Shown: positions 17,088 to 25,627 of the stretch, one piece after another
Numbering within the stretch: the first letter of the stretch is position 1
How the letters are laid out: each line of letters opens with the position of its first letter
Assembly (NCBI GenBank): GCA_002725475.1
Contig: PBPH01000017.1
Span: forward strand, 1-32,094
Origin: Methanobacteriota archaeon
GTDB lineage: Archaea; Thermoplasmatota; Poseidoniia; Poseidoniales; Thalassarchaeaceae
Reading direction: 5' to 3'
Length of the DNA: 32,094 bases
Program-made: the position numbers and the translations under genes
Notes under the pieces: generated by a model
Seen by the model: only the letters and a program-made list of their open reading frames with translations
Databases searched by the model: none
Told to the model about the DNA's origin: nothing

Positions 17088-17615
17088 ATGGCTTCAGGAA
17101 ATGAATGGAAACGTCGCCGAAATTCAGTTGGTGGTGACCCTACTAGAGAAGCTCGTTTTGAAATTGCAGGGAAGGCATTGGCTGAAGCAAGAATAAGAAA
17201 TAGACCTCAGAAAGAGGGTGGTTGTTCGTGCCCAATTTTAATTGAGGGAAATAAGGACGTCTTAGCATTGAGGAAATTGGGTTTTTCTGGGACCATTGAG
17301 AAATTAAATAGGGGATGGGATCGTAGTCGTTTGGTTGCCTACTTGTTTGAAACCTATGGCTGTCAAAATCCAATAGATGGTGGCCCCTCTCTGATTATTT
17401 TGATGGATTGGGATAGAACAGGTGGTCGTATTCAAAATGATATCAGCATACGCTTGAAATCTATGGATGTTGTTATTGATGAGGCTACTAGAATGGAGTT
17501 GTTAAAATCAATGAAATTAGAAGGCAAAACAGTTGAATCCCTTGCACCCTTTGCCGATGAACTAAGAGTAATAATGAAGTTATACGACCCTGACGATTGT
17601 TATGAAGAAGAGTAA
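17088..17615 (+). CDS. Small stand-alone Toprim-domain protein
   Basis: 175 residues. The Toprim signature is visible: Glu53 in ILIEGNKDVLALRKLGF, and the acidic pair Asp107 and Asp109 in LIILMDWDRTGG. Such domains bind Mg2+ and occur in topoisomerases, primases, RecR and OLD nucleases; a small stand-alone form is widespread in archaea and is often annotated as a conserved protein of unknown role. The N-terminus is basic (KRRRNSVGG) and may contact nucleic acid. It follows the response regulator by 15 bases, and its stop directly abuts the stop of the convergent SNF2 helicase. Nuclease or RNA-processing activity is possible but not shown by the sequence. Confidence 0.82.
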   Translation: MASGNEWKRRRNSVGGDPTREARFEIAGKALAEARIRNRPQKEGGCSCPILIEGNKDVLALRKLGFSGTIEKLNRGWDRSRLVAYLFETYGCQNPIDGGPSLIILMDWDRTGGRIQNDISIRLKSMDVVIDEATRMELLKSMKLEGKTVESLAPFADELRVIMKLYDPDDCYEEE

Positions 17616-20612
17616 TCAAAGTAGATTTATTACTATTCTAGCATTCAATTCTGCCTGAAGACTTTCCCTAATTTTTTCTAGGTGTAGAATCCTTTCATCG
17701 AGTTCTTTTCTCAATTTTTCAATTAGCCCAATTTTCATTCTTGCCCAACGTTGATCAACTGGCTGACCACCATGGTGTTCTCTCAATGCCGCCGCTCTCA
17801 ATTGTTCTCTTTCTCTTTCAATTCGTTCCATCCACGAACGTTGTACATTGTGTCTTAGTTCATCTAAAAGAGGGGCGAGTCTAGCCTTTTCATCTTCTAG
17901 TAACCAAGAATGCATTCTATCTAGAGATCGCTCAATGTCTCTTTCAGTTTCGGAATCAAAAATGGTACGTTCTAATTTGTTGAATGATTTCCAAGGGTAT
18001 TTGGGTTGTTCAGGAATAGGAAAACCATCAGCATCAAGAAGTAACCAACGCCGAACTGCGTGACGAGAGAGGCCAGCAACAATCCAGTCAAGACATACTA
18101 ATGTGGCGGCATTATCGGCCCAATCGCTTGGCTTATTTGCTTCTAGGTGAATTACTGGTGAAATACCAGCACTTTTCCAACCATCCAAAGCTGCTTCCTG
18201 ATTTTGGTCTTGACTAATTGAATCCCTCAACCATTGGATGATGGGGTGCCATGGTGCAAGATAAACAAACTCAGTTTTCTCTCTTGCCTCATCTCTGGTT
18301 ATTGTTATTGGGATGATATGAGGTGGTGCAGCACTTGCTAATTTCTCAATTCTTTCTTGCCAGCCAGTAGTTAGTGAATCAGTCCTGCTTTTGTCAGCAC
18401 ATCTTGAAGCCAACTCGCTTACAACTTCATTGCTTAGGATTAGTTGCCAAAAACCTCCAGCAAAATGCAGGCTAGATTGCCCATCTTTCAGTTGTAATCT
18501 CGCACGAACCCATTCCACAAGTTCGTCAGGATTAATTCCAAGTTCCATATTTATAGAATCTTCACGCAATTTTCTAATTCCAGGATCATTTCCAAGCCAT
18601 TCCCGTTCTTCATTAGCACGTTCTTCTAACCATCTATCCCTCATATTCAGCAAGGAATCAAGATTTTCCTCTCCACCGGAGCCATCATTATCTGATAATT
18701 CTCTAGCGTCTATTAGACTGTATCCACTGTCGCCTAATCTTCGTGCTCTTGGTGAATTTAATTCATCTTGAGCAACCATTTTCATCGCTTTTCCTAGTAA
18801 TGGGTCTAGCATCCCTATTGAATCCTCAAAGAGCCTTATTCTGTAGAAAAGCCTACCTAGAATTGCAGCATCAATAGTGCCTTCAACAGCGATATTCAAT
18901 ATGGTAATGACATCGGCTTCTTGCCCAAAACGGTCTAGTCGCCCAATCCTCTGTTCAATTCGCATTGGATTCCATGGTAAATCGTAGTTTACTAGGCGAT
19001 GGCAGTGTTGTTGATCCAAACCTTCACTCCCAACTTCACTTGATAATAAAACATCGATTTCCCCATTTGCAAATCTATTACGTAACACTTCTCGTTCAGC
19101 CATCGGTGTTAGGCCACTTAGGACCTGACAATTTACACCCTCTTCTTGAAGGCGTTCTTTGAGATAGTTTAGAGTTCCACGGAAATGACTGAACAATAAT
19201 ACCCCCCCCTGGTCGTCATTTTCAAGAGTATCAAGCAACCAACTTTTCATCGCCTCATATTTTGAATCAAATCCACCTAATTCTTCTGCGGCGATAACAA
19301 GTTCGTCAAGATCTCCGAAACGACTTAGGAGTCGATGTTCAGCTTCATCAATTGTAATATCAGTGGCTTCTTCCTCTGCTTCAGTACCAAATTCAAATGC
19401 ACTTCTAGCCGCGTCTCTTAGTTGGGTCCTTACATGAATTGCAAAAGCTGGCAAACAACTGCTCGCCATTCTTTCTGGAACAACTAGTGCCCAATCGAAT
19501 CGTTCAGAATCAGGATGACGGAGTTGCATTAAATGCCAAGTCCATCTTCTTGCAGCTTCGTAAAGTCTCCATTCCTCACGTGTCAATTTTACATCTAGAG
19601 TAATTGCATCACGCCGTGCTATGTTTAGGTCTAAATCACGTTTTCTTGTTCTTACTATTAATTCATTTAATGGTCTTAATTCACGCAATAAATCGGCTAA
19701 AATAATTCTCTTGTTATCCAGCGATTCACCAGTCCAACCAAGTGGGTCTCTGCATAAATCCATAGCAGTCATTAACCTAGGATCTGCAGTGAAACCGGGA
19801 GTATTTTCAAGAATTTCAAGGGCCGAAATTGCAACTTCTAAATCAGGCTCAACTTTTGAGGTTGCATCAAGTGCAGTATTGAGTAGCCTCATGGGCCTCA
19901 TTGTATTTTGAAAAGCCTGAAAATCAGGCCACCTATCTGGAGCAAGAAGAGATAGTTGCACCCACAATTCCTCATTTGAGAGATTAACTGGGGTGGCCGT
20001 CAGAAACAGAGTTTGTTTGCTATGTAATGTCAGAAGTTGTATGGCGTCATGAAGGCGACTGCGAGGGTTTCGACAATGATGCGCCTCATCCACCACTGTT
20101 AGAAGAATCTCTGGCACACCTTCTTCCATCAATTCTCGCAGTAATGATGGCTGCCTTAATATTCCATGACTGGTAACTACTACGAGCGACTCTCCTTGTC
20201 TAATTCTGTTAAAGGCTTCGCGTAGTTTTACCCCAGTATTTGCTTCAAATCCATTTAGGTCGCAACGATGAAACATTTCTTGAATCCATTTTAATCTCAA
20301 TCCACCAGGGCAGGCGATTATAGCCCCACCTCTTTCTCCAATAGCGTGCAAACGACGTAAAACATGCAAAGCAGAGATTGTTTTTCCAAGGCCAACCTCA
20401 TCAGCAATCAATAATCCATTCCAATGACTGGAGGATAATCTAGCTGCAGGGAGGTGTTGGTGCGGTTGGTCCTCCCACCTTCCGAATTTCAATAAAGGAC
20501 AATAATCAGTAGGTGGGTATCGAATATCTAAATCATGCCGCAAAAGATTCCATTCAGCATCATCAAGGAGCAGGCCGCTAACGCCGGCTTCATTACTTCC
20601 CAAATCGCTCAA
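17616..20612 (-). CDS. SNF2-family DEAH helicase/ATPase (RapA/HepA-like)
   Basis: 998 residues. Walker A DEVGLGKT is at 71-78, Walker B DEAHHC at 175-180, followed by the SAT-like motif FLTATPVNLS. The second RecA domain has SSEVGSEGLDQQHCHRLVNYDLPWNP and motif VI IEQRIGRLDRFGQ, which is diagnostic of SNF2 enzymes. The C-terminal 350 residues are charged, with a coiled-coil stretch at the end (RIEREREQLRAAALREHHGG). Unlike E. coli RapA it has almost no N-terminal domain before the ATPase. These enzymes remodel protein-DNA complexes; RapA recycles RNA polymerase. The likely start is a TTG with GGTGGT upstream, since no ATG exists nearby. It lies 71 bases downstream of the Lrp gene on the same strand. 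Confidence 0.9.
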   Translation of the reverse strand: MSDLGSNEAGVSGLLLDDAEWNLLRHDLDIRYPPTDYCPLLKFGRWEDQPHQHLPAARLSSSHWNGLLIADEVGLGKTISALHVLRRLHAIGERGGAIIACPGGLRLKWIQEMFHRCDLNGFEANTGVKLREAFNRIRQGESLVVVTSHGILRQPSLLRELMEEGVPEILLTVVDEAHHCRNPRSRLHDAIQLLTLHSKQTLFLTATPVNLSNEELWVQLSLLAPDRWPDFQAFQNTMRPMRLLNTALDATSKVEPDLEVAISALEILENTPGFTADPRLMTAMDLCRDPLGWTGESLDNKRIILADLLRELRPLNELIVRTRKRDLDLNIARRDAITLDVKLTREEWRLYEAARRWTWHLMQLRHPDSERFDWALVVPERMASSCLPAFAIHVRTQLRDAARSAFEFGTEAEEEATDITIDEAEHRLLSRFGDLDELVIAAEELGGFDSKYEAMKSWLLDTLENDDQGGVLLFSHFRGTLNYLKERLQEEGVNCQVLSGLTPMAEREVLRNRFANGEIDVLLSSEVGSEGLDQQHCHRLVNYDLPWNPMRIEQRIGRLDRFGQEADVITILNIAVEGTIDAAILGRLFYRIRLFEDSIGMLDPLLGKAMKMVAQDELNSPRARRLGDSGYSLIDARELSDNDGSGGEENLDSLLNMRDRWLEERANEEREWLGNDPGIRKLREDSINMELGINPDELVEWVRARLQLKDGQSSLHFAGGFWQLILSNEVVSELASRCADKSRTDSLTTGWQERIEKLASAAPPHIIPITITRDEAREKTEFVYLAPWHPIIQWLRDSISQDQNQEAALDGWKSAGISPVIHLEANKPSDWADNAATLVCLDWIVAGLSRHAVRRWLLLDADGFPIPEQPKYPWKSFNKLERTIFDSETERDIERSLDRMHSWLLEDEKARLAPLLDELRHNVQRSWMERIEREREQLRAAALREHHGGQPVDQRWARMKIGLIEKLRKELDERILHLEKIRESLQAELNARIVINLL

Positions 20613-20683
20613 CAGGAGACCACCGCAAATCGACCGTACTTGAAGATGCGCGAATACAGTGGCAATTATGTTGAAAAATTGAA

Positions 20684-21136
20684 CTATTTAGGAGGTAGCG
20701 TGACGCTAATTTCTTTGACAGTATTCAATACAACATGAGTGGTTGAACGCGAAACTCCTTCGGTCGAAAGCACGGTTTTTGTAAAATCATCTAAATCGTC
20801 CCTATCAGTGACTCTCGCAAAAACCAAACTATCCATTTCACCAGTTACATCGTATACCGCAAAAACCCGCGGGTCGGAGGCAATTAGCTCTTGCACCTCT
20901 AGTAATTCTCCTTTCACGATTCTGAGCCCCACCACTACAGTCATTTCCCAACCAATTTTATCTGGATTTAGATTAGCAGTATATCCTGTAATAACGCCAT
21001 GCTTCTCTAATTTATTGAGGCGGTTGGAAACTGTTCCAAGAGCAACGCCAACTCGATCGGCTAGCATTCTCATTGATAGTCTTCCATCTTCTTGCAATGC
21101 TGAAATTAATTTTCGATCTACCTCGTCAATCTCCAT
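20684..21136 (-). CDS. Lrp/AsnC-family transcription regulator
   Basis: 150 residues. An N-terminal winged helix-turn-helix at about 1-60 (IDEVDRKLISALQEDGRLS, then VALGTVSNRLNKLEKHGVI) is followed by a RAM ligand-binding domain (VVGLRIVKGELLEVQELI, then DVTGEMDSLVFARV). This is the Lrp layout; the family forms octamers and responds to amino acids. The start at 21136 has GGATGTG about 6 bases upstream; an upstream TTG-type extension to 21175 lacks support. A perfect 18-base palindrome lies 70 bases before the start, so it likely controls its own gene. The SNF2 helicase follows on the same strand. Confidence 0.93.
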   Translation of the reverse strand: MEIDEVDRKLISALQEDGRLSMRMLADRVGVALGTVSNRLNKLEKHGVITGYTANLNPDKIGWEMTVVVGLRIVKGELLEVQELIASDPRVFAVYDVTGEMDSLVFARVTDRDDLDDFTKTVLSTEGVSRSTTHVVLNTVKEISVTLPPK

Positions 21137-21205
21137 TATTACACATCCGGACCCCTTTCGCTTTAACGGCGGCATTTGAACGTTTTTGTCAATTAATCAA
21201 ATCAA

Positions 21206-21223
21206 ATTGTTCAGTTGAACAAT
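21206..21223. promoter_or_regulatory. Perfect 18-base palindrome upstream of the Lrp gene (likely operator)
   Basis: ATTGTTCA-GT-TGAACAAT has perfect 8-base arms. On the minus strand a TATA-like GATTAATTG (about 21190-21198) lies between it and the Lrp start at 21136, so the palindrome sits just upstream of the promoter. Lrp proteins commonly bind such AT-rich dyads and regulate themselves. The binding protein is inferred, not shown. Confidence 0.6.
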
Positions 21224-21235
21224 AAAGGTTGTAAT

Positions 21236-21263
21236 ATTGATGCATTGATATTATTTCATCAAT
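21236..21263 (-). terminator. Weak inverted repeat at the 3' end of the secreted protein gene
   Basis: ATTGATG and CATCAAT are perfect 7-base arms separated by 14 bases. The repeat spans the stop codon (21259-21261) of the minus-strand gene, next to an A-rich stretch. It may help end transcription, but no clear T run follows, so this is a tentative call. Confidence 0.25.
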
Positions 21264-22362
21264 CTTTTTTTATTGGTAAATTTAGGTCAAGAACCCATGC
21301 ACCTAATTCGTCAACTTCAATTTTCCAATGTGTGGCAACAATCTTGCACTCAGGGTTATTACATCTTAGTTTAACCGAAAAATTTCGACTCGTACCTGCC
21401 ACTACTAATTGTTGTTTAGGCGTCTTTCCTATTTTCCATGGTTCGTCAGCATATGCTCCTGTCAATGTTGCATCACGGGTACCAGCGGTGATTACAATGT
21501 CCGCGTGCCACCCTCTGTTTTCCTTGTGTAGGGTGCCTCTTAATCTTGGTAATCCCACCTCTCTCTGCTGATCTTGACGAACAATTACAATCAATCCAAC
21601 AATTACAGCTATTCCGATAATAATTGTTGGTATCATTACCATTCTATCGGGAATACTACTTGGGGTGTGTAATTGGACAGAATCTCCTCCGTAAATGCTG
21701 TGATTCAAATCATCGACAAATAGTATCACAACTTCTAATCTCCATAAGTCATCTTCTGTGAAAGGAATACCGTCTTCAACTAATCGTTCGCTATTAATTT
21801 CATGGGTCCAATTAGTAATATTCAGTTTATCATGATGGAAAGAAGATGACCAACCGTAATGCTTAACCAAATCTTGAGCAACATTTTGACCTAAAGGAGA
21901 ATAATCAACTGTAACATACCATCTCAAGTTTAGTGATTCAGGAAGGTCTTCTAGGGGAATGATTTGAGCGGACAGATATAATCCTTCGAATAGTGTTTCA
22001 GGTTTTTCATAATCATCATTTTCTGATGGAAAATACGCATCTACTTCGAGTGACACATCAACCATTTGTACATTTTCATTCATGTCATAATCGTCTTGTT
22101 CTCCATTAATCCACATTGTACATGCATCAGCCCCCAGCGCTTCAGCTCTCTGTTGTCCTGATAGAATACTTTCATTACCAAATGCCCAATTTAATCTCAC
22201 ATTATTATTTGCTTGCTCATCATAATCACATCCGGAATCGTCAATGAATGATTCGATAACTGTGGGCACGTTATTGTATGTTTCAGATCCACTAGCAATA
22301 TTCATGTAAAATGGTATGGATAAAGTGAGAAGTAGAGCGATAAAAAAAGAACCAAACTTCAT
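21259..22362 (-). CDS. Membrane-anchored secreted protein of unknown function
   Basis: 367 residues. A signal peptide (MKFGSFFIALLLTLSIPF) starts at the ATG at 22362. The ectodomain, about residues 30-240, is acidic, with N-x-S/T sequons and paired Cys (Cys45, Cys81). One transmembrane helix lies at 241-261 (MVMIPTIIIGIAVIVGLIVI), followed by a cytoplasmic domain of about 105 residues with a CNNPEC pair. I do not recognise either domain. The start overlaps the stop of the m5C methyltransferase (ATGA), with GGGGG just upstream, so translation is coupled. The frame runs further back to 22461, but that would be inside the methyltransferase gene. Confidence 0.72.
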   Translation of the reverse strand: MKFGSFFIALLLTLSIPFYMNIASGSETYNNVPTVIESFIDDSGCDYDEQANNNVRLNWAFGNESILSGQQRAEALGADACTMWINGEQDDYDMNENVQMVDVSLEVDAYFPSENDDYEKPETLFEGLYLSAQIIPLEDLPESLNLRWYVTVDYSPLGQNVAQDLVKHYGWSSSFHHDKLNITNWTHEINSERLVEDGIPFTEDDLWRLEVVILFVDDLNHSIYGGDSVQLHTPSSIPDRMVMIPTIIIGIAVIVGLIVIVRQDQQREVGLPRLRGTLHKENRGWHADIVITAGTRDATLTGAYADEPWKIGKTPKQQLVVAGTSRNFSVKLRCNNPECKIVATHWKIEVDELGAWVLDLNLPIKKD

Positions 22363-23999
22363 GTTATTACCCCCAATTCTAGCGCATTTGATAACAAAAT
22401 CCGTTCCGAGTCTGGTATCATTAGTGTCAATTTTCCACCTAACCAAGCCGGCAACCACCACGTCAATTGATTTTCGGTAAAGCGCAATATTATCCCCCCT
22501 AATCTCTCTGATTCGAGAGTAGGGATGTCTTCTATTGCATCTTCGATATCTTGTCCCCCTTTGGTAATTATCGTGACTAGTAGTTCTTTAGGAATTTCAT
22601 GTACATGCTTCATACATTTCCGTGCAGTGATATGAATGCCTTTCGAAGTAGGTCTTTGTAGAACGCCCTTTCTTAATTCCCAAGTTGGAAGCCCCGCCTG
22701 TATTACTTGGAAAGGGTGCCAGTGTCCCCCTGCTAATTTTCGTCCTCGTCTCAGCATTCTTTCACGAATCCAAAACCAATCGTAGATATCATTCGAAATA
22801 GAGTAAATTTTACTTCCTCGCGCCATCATTTTTTCATCAGCAAATCCCCATTCTTTTGAAATGGTTTCTAATAATTCATTAGATGCTGGTTTTTGTTCAT
22901 TGCGAGTAAATTCTGGGTGTTGATGTATCTTTTTATCAACCATTTCAGAATCACTGATTAATGCTTCAGCAACTTCATTATTTCCGATATGTTTGAAGGC
23001 TGCAACAAAGAATCCTCCAGAGTTATTTTCGTCATTCCAAATTCTCTTACATTTTGATAATGAATCTAATATTTGATTTGAGAATTTGCTGGAGTCACTA
23101 CCTTCTTGTCCTGACCACTCACTCATCCCATCACGTGTAACGAGTCCTGGGCAACAATCCGAAATTCTAGTTTCATCTAGAATCAAGTGCTCATGGGTTT
23201 GTAGAATTTCGGCAACCACTGCTTCATTTTCGATAGGGTCTAGGGAGCAAGTAGAATATACCATTCTTCCACCAGGTGCTAGTAACATTGCACCTTTTCC
23301 AAGCAAAGCAATTTGTAACGGTTGTAGTCCTATTCCTGATCTTTTCGACCATTTACTCCAAAGTTCTGGATTTTTTCTTGTCGTTCCACTTCCTGAGCAT
23401 GGCGCATCTACTAAGATTCTATCAAATCCCGGATTAGGGCACCTAGGTAAATGCCTTCCATCATGACGAACAACTATCATTGAGGTTACACCAATTCTCT
23501 TTGAGTTAGAAACTAGTAGATTAGCTCGCCCTGGGTTGGATTCATTAGCCACGACTACACCATCATCAGAGATCGCTTCGCAGAGTTGTGTGGCTTTGCT
23601 TCCAGGTGATGCACACATGTCTAGTACGTGGTGTCCTGTATGGCAATCAAGAATTTTTACTGGAATCATTGAAACAGCTTCTTGTCGGGTAATTCTTCCA
23701 CTATCGTGTAATGAGCGAATCAGAAGTTGAGATTTTCTATCTTGACATTTCCCTTTCAGCCATGGCATCTCCCACCCATCTCCTCCACCTCCTTGTGGTA
23801 ACCAAGGAATCGGCCTCCCCCCTAAGGAAAGCAATAGATTCCGAGTATTCTCACAATCCTCCCTAAGTGGATTTATTCGTAATGTTTCACTTAATCGTGC
23901 TTGAGATACTTGCAACCAAGGTGTGGCGTTATCGCGCCACATTTGAACAGCTTCCCAAAGAGCACTATTCGATGCATTAGGCCATTCATCATCGTCCAC
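22359..23999 (-). CDS. NSUN2/Trm4-like RNA (cytosine-5)-methyltransferase
   Basis: 546 residues. The methyltransferase core lies at about 90-330: motif I LDMCASPGSKATQLCEAI, ANESNPGRANLLVSN, motif IV with Cys201 in VDAPCSGSGTTRKNPELW, and motif VI with the catalytic Cys251 in MVYSTCSLDPIENEAV. The wording around motifs IV and VI, including KNPELW and STCSLDPIENEA, resembles eukaryotic NSUN2 and Trm4, which methylate cytosine in tRNA, more than bacterial RsmB/RsmF. A C-terminal extension of about 200 residues follows, as in NSUN2. The start is a GTG. It is divergent from the membrane protein at 24074 and its stop overlaps the start of the next gene. The RNA target is inferred. Confidence 0.87.
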   Translation of the reverse strand: MDDDEWPNASNSALWEAVQMWRDNATPWLQVSQARLSETLRINPLREDCENTRNLLLSLGGRPIPWLPQGGGGDGWEMPWLKGKCQDRKSQLLIRSLHDSGRITRQEAVSMIPVKILDCHTGHHVLDMCASPGSKATQLCEAISDDGVVVANESNPGRANLLVSNSKRIGVTSMIVVRHDGRHLPRCPNPGFDRILVDAPCSGSGTTRKNPELWSKWSKRSGIGLQPLQIALLGKGAMLLAPGGRMVYSTCSLDPIENEAVVAEILQTHEHLILDETRISDCCPGLVTRDGMSEWSGQEGSDSSKFSNQILDSLSKCKRIWNDENNSGGFFVAAFKHIGNNEVAEALISDSEMVDKKIHQHPEFTRNEQKPASNELLETISKEWGFADEKMMARGSKIYSISNDIYDWFWIRERMLRRGRKLAGGHWHPFQVIQAGLPTWELRKGVLQRPTSKGIHITARKCMKHVHEIPKELLVTIITKGGQDIEDAIEDIPTLESERLGGIILRFTENQLTWWLPAWLGGKLTLMIPDSERILLSNALELGVIT

Positions 24000-24073
24000 A
24001 ATAGTGCCCCCGTGTCATTCGCAAACTAGCCTGCCCGGCTACATCTCTCAAGGATTGTGGGTGCGCTAACCCA

Positions 24074-25528
24074 ATGAGCCACCTTCACATCCGAGTCATA
24101 ATGGCAGTTGGCGGGGGCGATGAATTCAGTCTTGCCGCTACTCTGTTGACAATCATTCTTCTTTGGTCTTTACTCCAGTGGACAGCACCCTGGTGGCTCT
24201 GTGAGATGGGTAGGAGACAATCAATATCAAGTTCGAATCTGAGACAACTTGACCGGACGCTTACTCTTCTTCCATTGATATTACTTAGCATTGTTACTCT
24301 AGATTTGATTTGGTCCCACTATACTCTTGACTTAACTCATGCACACGTAGCAAACTTTGGAGGGGAACAATACTCTTCTTGGCAGAGGATTCTAGCAAGT
24401 CTTTTCTCGGAAGGTTCGCCGTGGTTAGCAATCCCCCTCTTCTATTCCATTAGTTCATTTGCTTGTGAAAAATGGTTTGGCTTTGATGATTCATTGTTCG
24501 GAAACGAGATTGAATCTAATCAAAGAGCGATTGTTCTTCGTTTGCACGGCTTACTTTGGCCATTCATGCTTCTAGCATTTGTTTCATCCAATTCATTTGC
24601 AGTTTTTTCTGAATCACAATTGCTCTTGGGATCAAATCTTATCTCCCCTAGTAACTGTATATTCCTGATTATTGCAGGCACATCATTAGGGTTTTGGATT
24701 CACTTAACCTCTAAACTTTCTCAACATGCCCCTAATTCGGTTAAGCAACTGAATTTTGTTCTACTTTTGGCATGTCTTACATTGGGTTCTATTCTAGCTT
24801 TAAGAGGGGTTCTTCCTAAAGCAAAAGAATGGCATCAATTCTCCGACTCAATTGCTATGGGGAATGAAGTAAATCTTGCTCTTTGTGCATCATTTGCTTT
24901 ACTTTTAATGAGTTGGCCATTTTTCCTTTTCCTTCTAACTAAAGTTCATTCTATTCGCGGGCAAGCCCGTGAAAGACGTTGGGTTGGTTTGCTTCACATC
25001 TTTTTTCATACACTTATTTTTTCTTGGCTTTCAGGGATAAGTATCCTATATCACCTTCCAAATATTTCCAGTTTGACTTCAGCAATGTGGATATCTCTTA
25101 CACTGCAAATTCCCCTTGCGGTTGCTGGATTACTTGGTGCCCTGTTACCGATGGCCGGTCTAGATGCTCGTCCAAGACCGGAGGCATGGGGTTTCTTTTT
25201 GGTAATGGTAATAGCGAGTCTTTTCTTTACCATAAGAGAGCCTTTGACGGCAACTCTCGCACCAGGTTTGTTTGTTTCAATGACATCATTGCCTTTGTTG
25301 GCCACTCATTTTGAAAAGCATCCATTTCTCTCAATTGATAGAAGAGTAATCGAATCTTTTTCACTTCACACACTTTCTGTCTTGGTTTTATGCGGATTAA
25401 ATATTGGAATGGGTGGATCAACTGTTGGTTTCATTATAGCGATGGTCGCATTAATTATGGTTCCAGCGACTGCACTAATCTTTACAAAAATCAATCTCAA
25501 TTTATCAAAATTTGGTGAAGAAGAATAA
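24074..25528 (+). CDS. Polytopic membrane protein of unknown function
   Basis: 484 residues, mostly hydrophobic, with about 11-12 transmembrane helices (for example EFSLAATLLTIILLWSLLQW, then LPLILLSIVTLDLIW). The larger loops are short and carry few charged residues; LDARPRPEAW is the most distinct motif. Helix density recalls a transporter or a cytochrome-associated protein, but the sequence shows no motif that I can assign. The ATG at 24074 is chosen with GGTG about 10 bases upstream; a second ATG at 24101 (MAVGGGDEFS) is an equal alternative. It is divergent from the m5C methyltransferase, with a 74-base gap. No gene downstream is within operon distance (100 bases to 25628). Confidence 0.68.
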   Translation: MSHLHIRVIMAVGGGDEFSLAATLLTIILLWSLLQWTAPWWLCEMGRRQSISSSNLRQLDRTLTLLPLILLSIVTLDLIWSHYTLDLTHAHVANFGGEQYSSWQRILASLFSEGSPWLAIPLFYSISSFACEKWFGFDDSLFGNEIESNQRAIVLRLHGLLWPFMLLAFVSSNSFAVFSESQLLLGSNLISPSNCIFLIIAGTSLGFWIHLTSKLSQHAPNSVKQLNFVLLLACLTLGSILALRGVLPKAKEWHQFSDSIAMGNEVNLALCASFALLLMSWPFFLFLLTKVHSIRGQARERRWVGLLHIFFHTLIFSWLSGISILYHLPNISSLTSAMWISLTLQIPLAVAGLLGALLPMAGLDARPRPEAWGFFLVMVIASLFFTIREPLTATLAPGLFVSMTSLPLLATHFEKHPFLSIDRRVIESFSLHTLSVLVLCGLNIGMGGSTVGFIIAMVALIMVPATALIFTKINLNLSKFGEEE

Positions 25529-25627
25529 GGTAGCAAAACCATCATTTTCCGGTTATTTACTACTGCAACGGTTATAGCACCGACAGTGCGCCTGCATCTC
25601 AGTTGCCTGCTTTTTGGAGGTGGCTAG

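Noticed and set aside
17616-20612. SNF2 helicase as part of a DISARM-like or other defence system
   Set aside because: No methyltransferase, PLD nuclease or DrmA/DrmB partners are near. The neighbours are an Lrp regulator and a Toprim/response regulator pair.
20739-21179. Open frame on the plus strand across the Lrp gene
   Set aside because: It is the shadow of Lrp, which has full domain motifs on the minus strand.
24020-24095. A tRNA-like D-arm pattern (GGCTCATTGGGTTAGCGC on the minus strand) in the gap before the membrane protein
   Set aside because: No matching anticodon arm or T loop with TTCGA follows and the acceptor does not pair. It is not a tRNA gene, at most a chance similarity or remnant.
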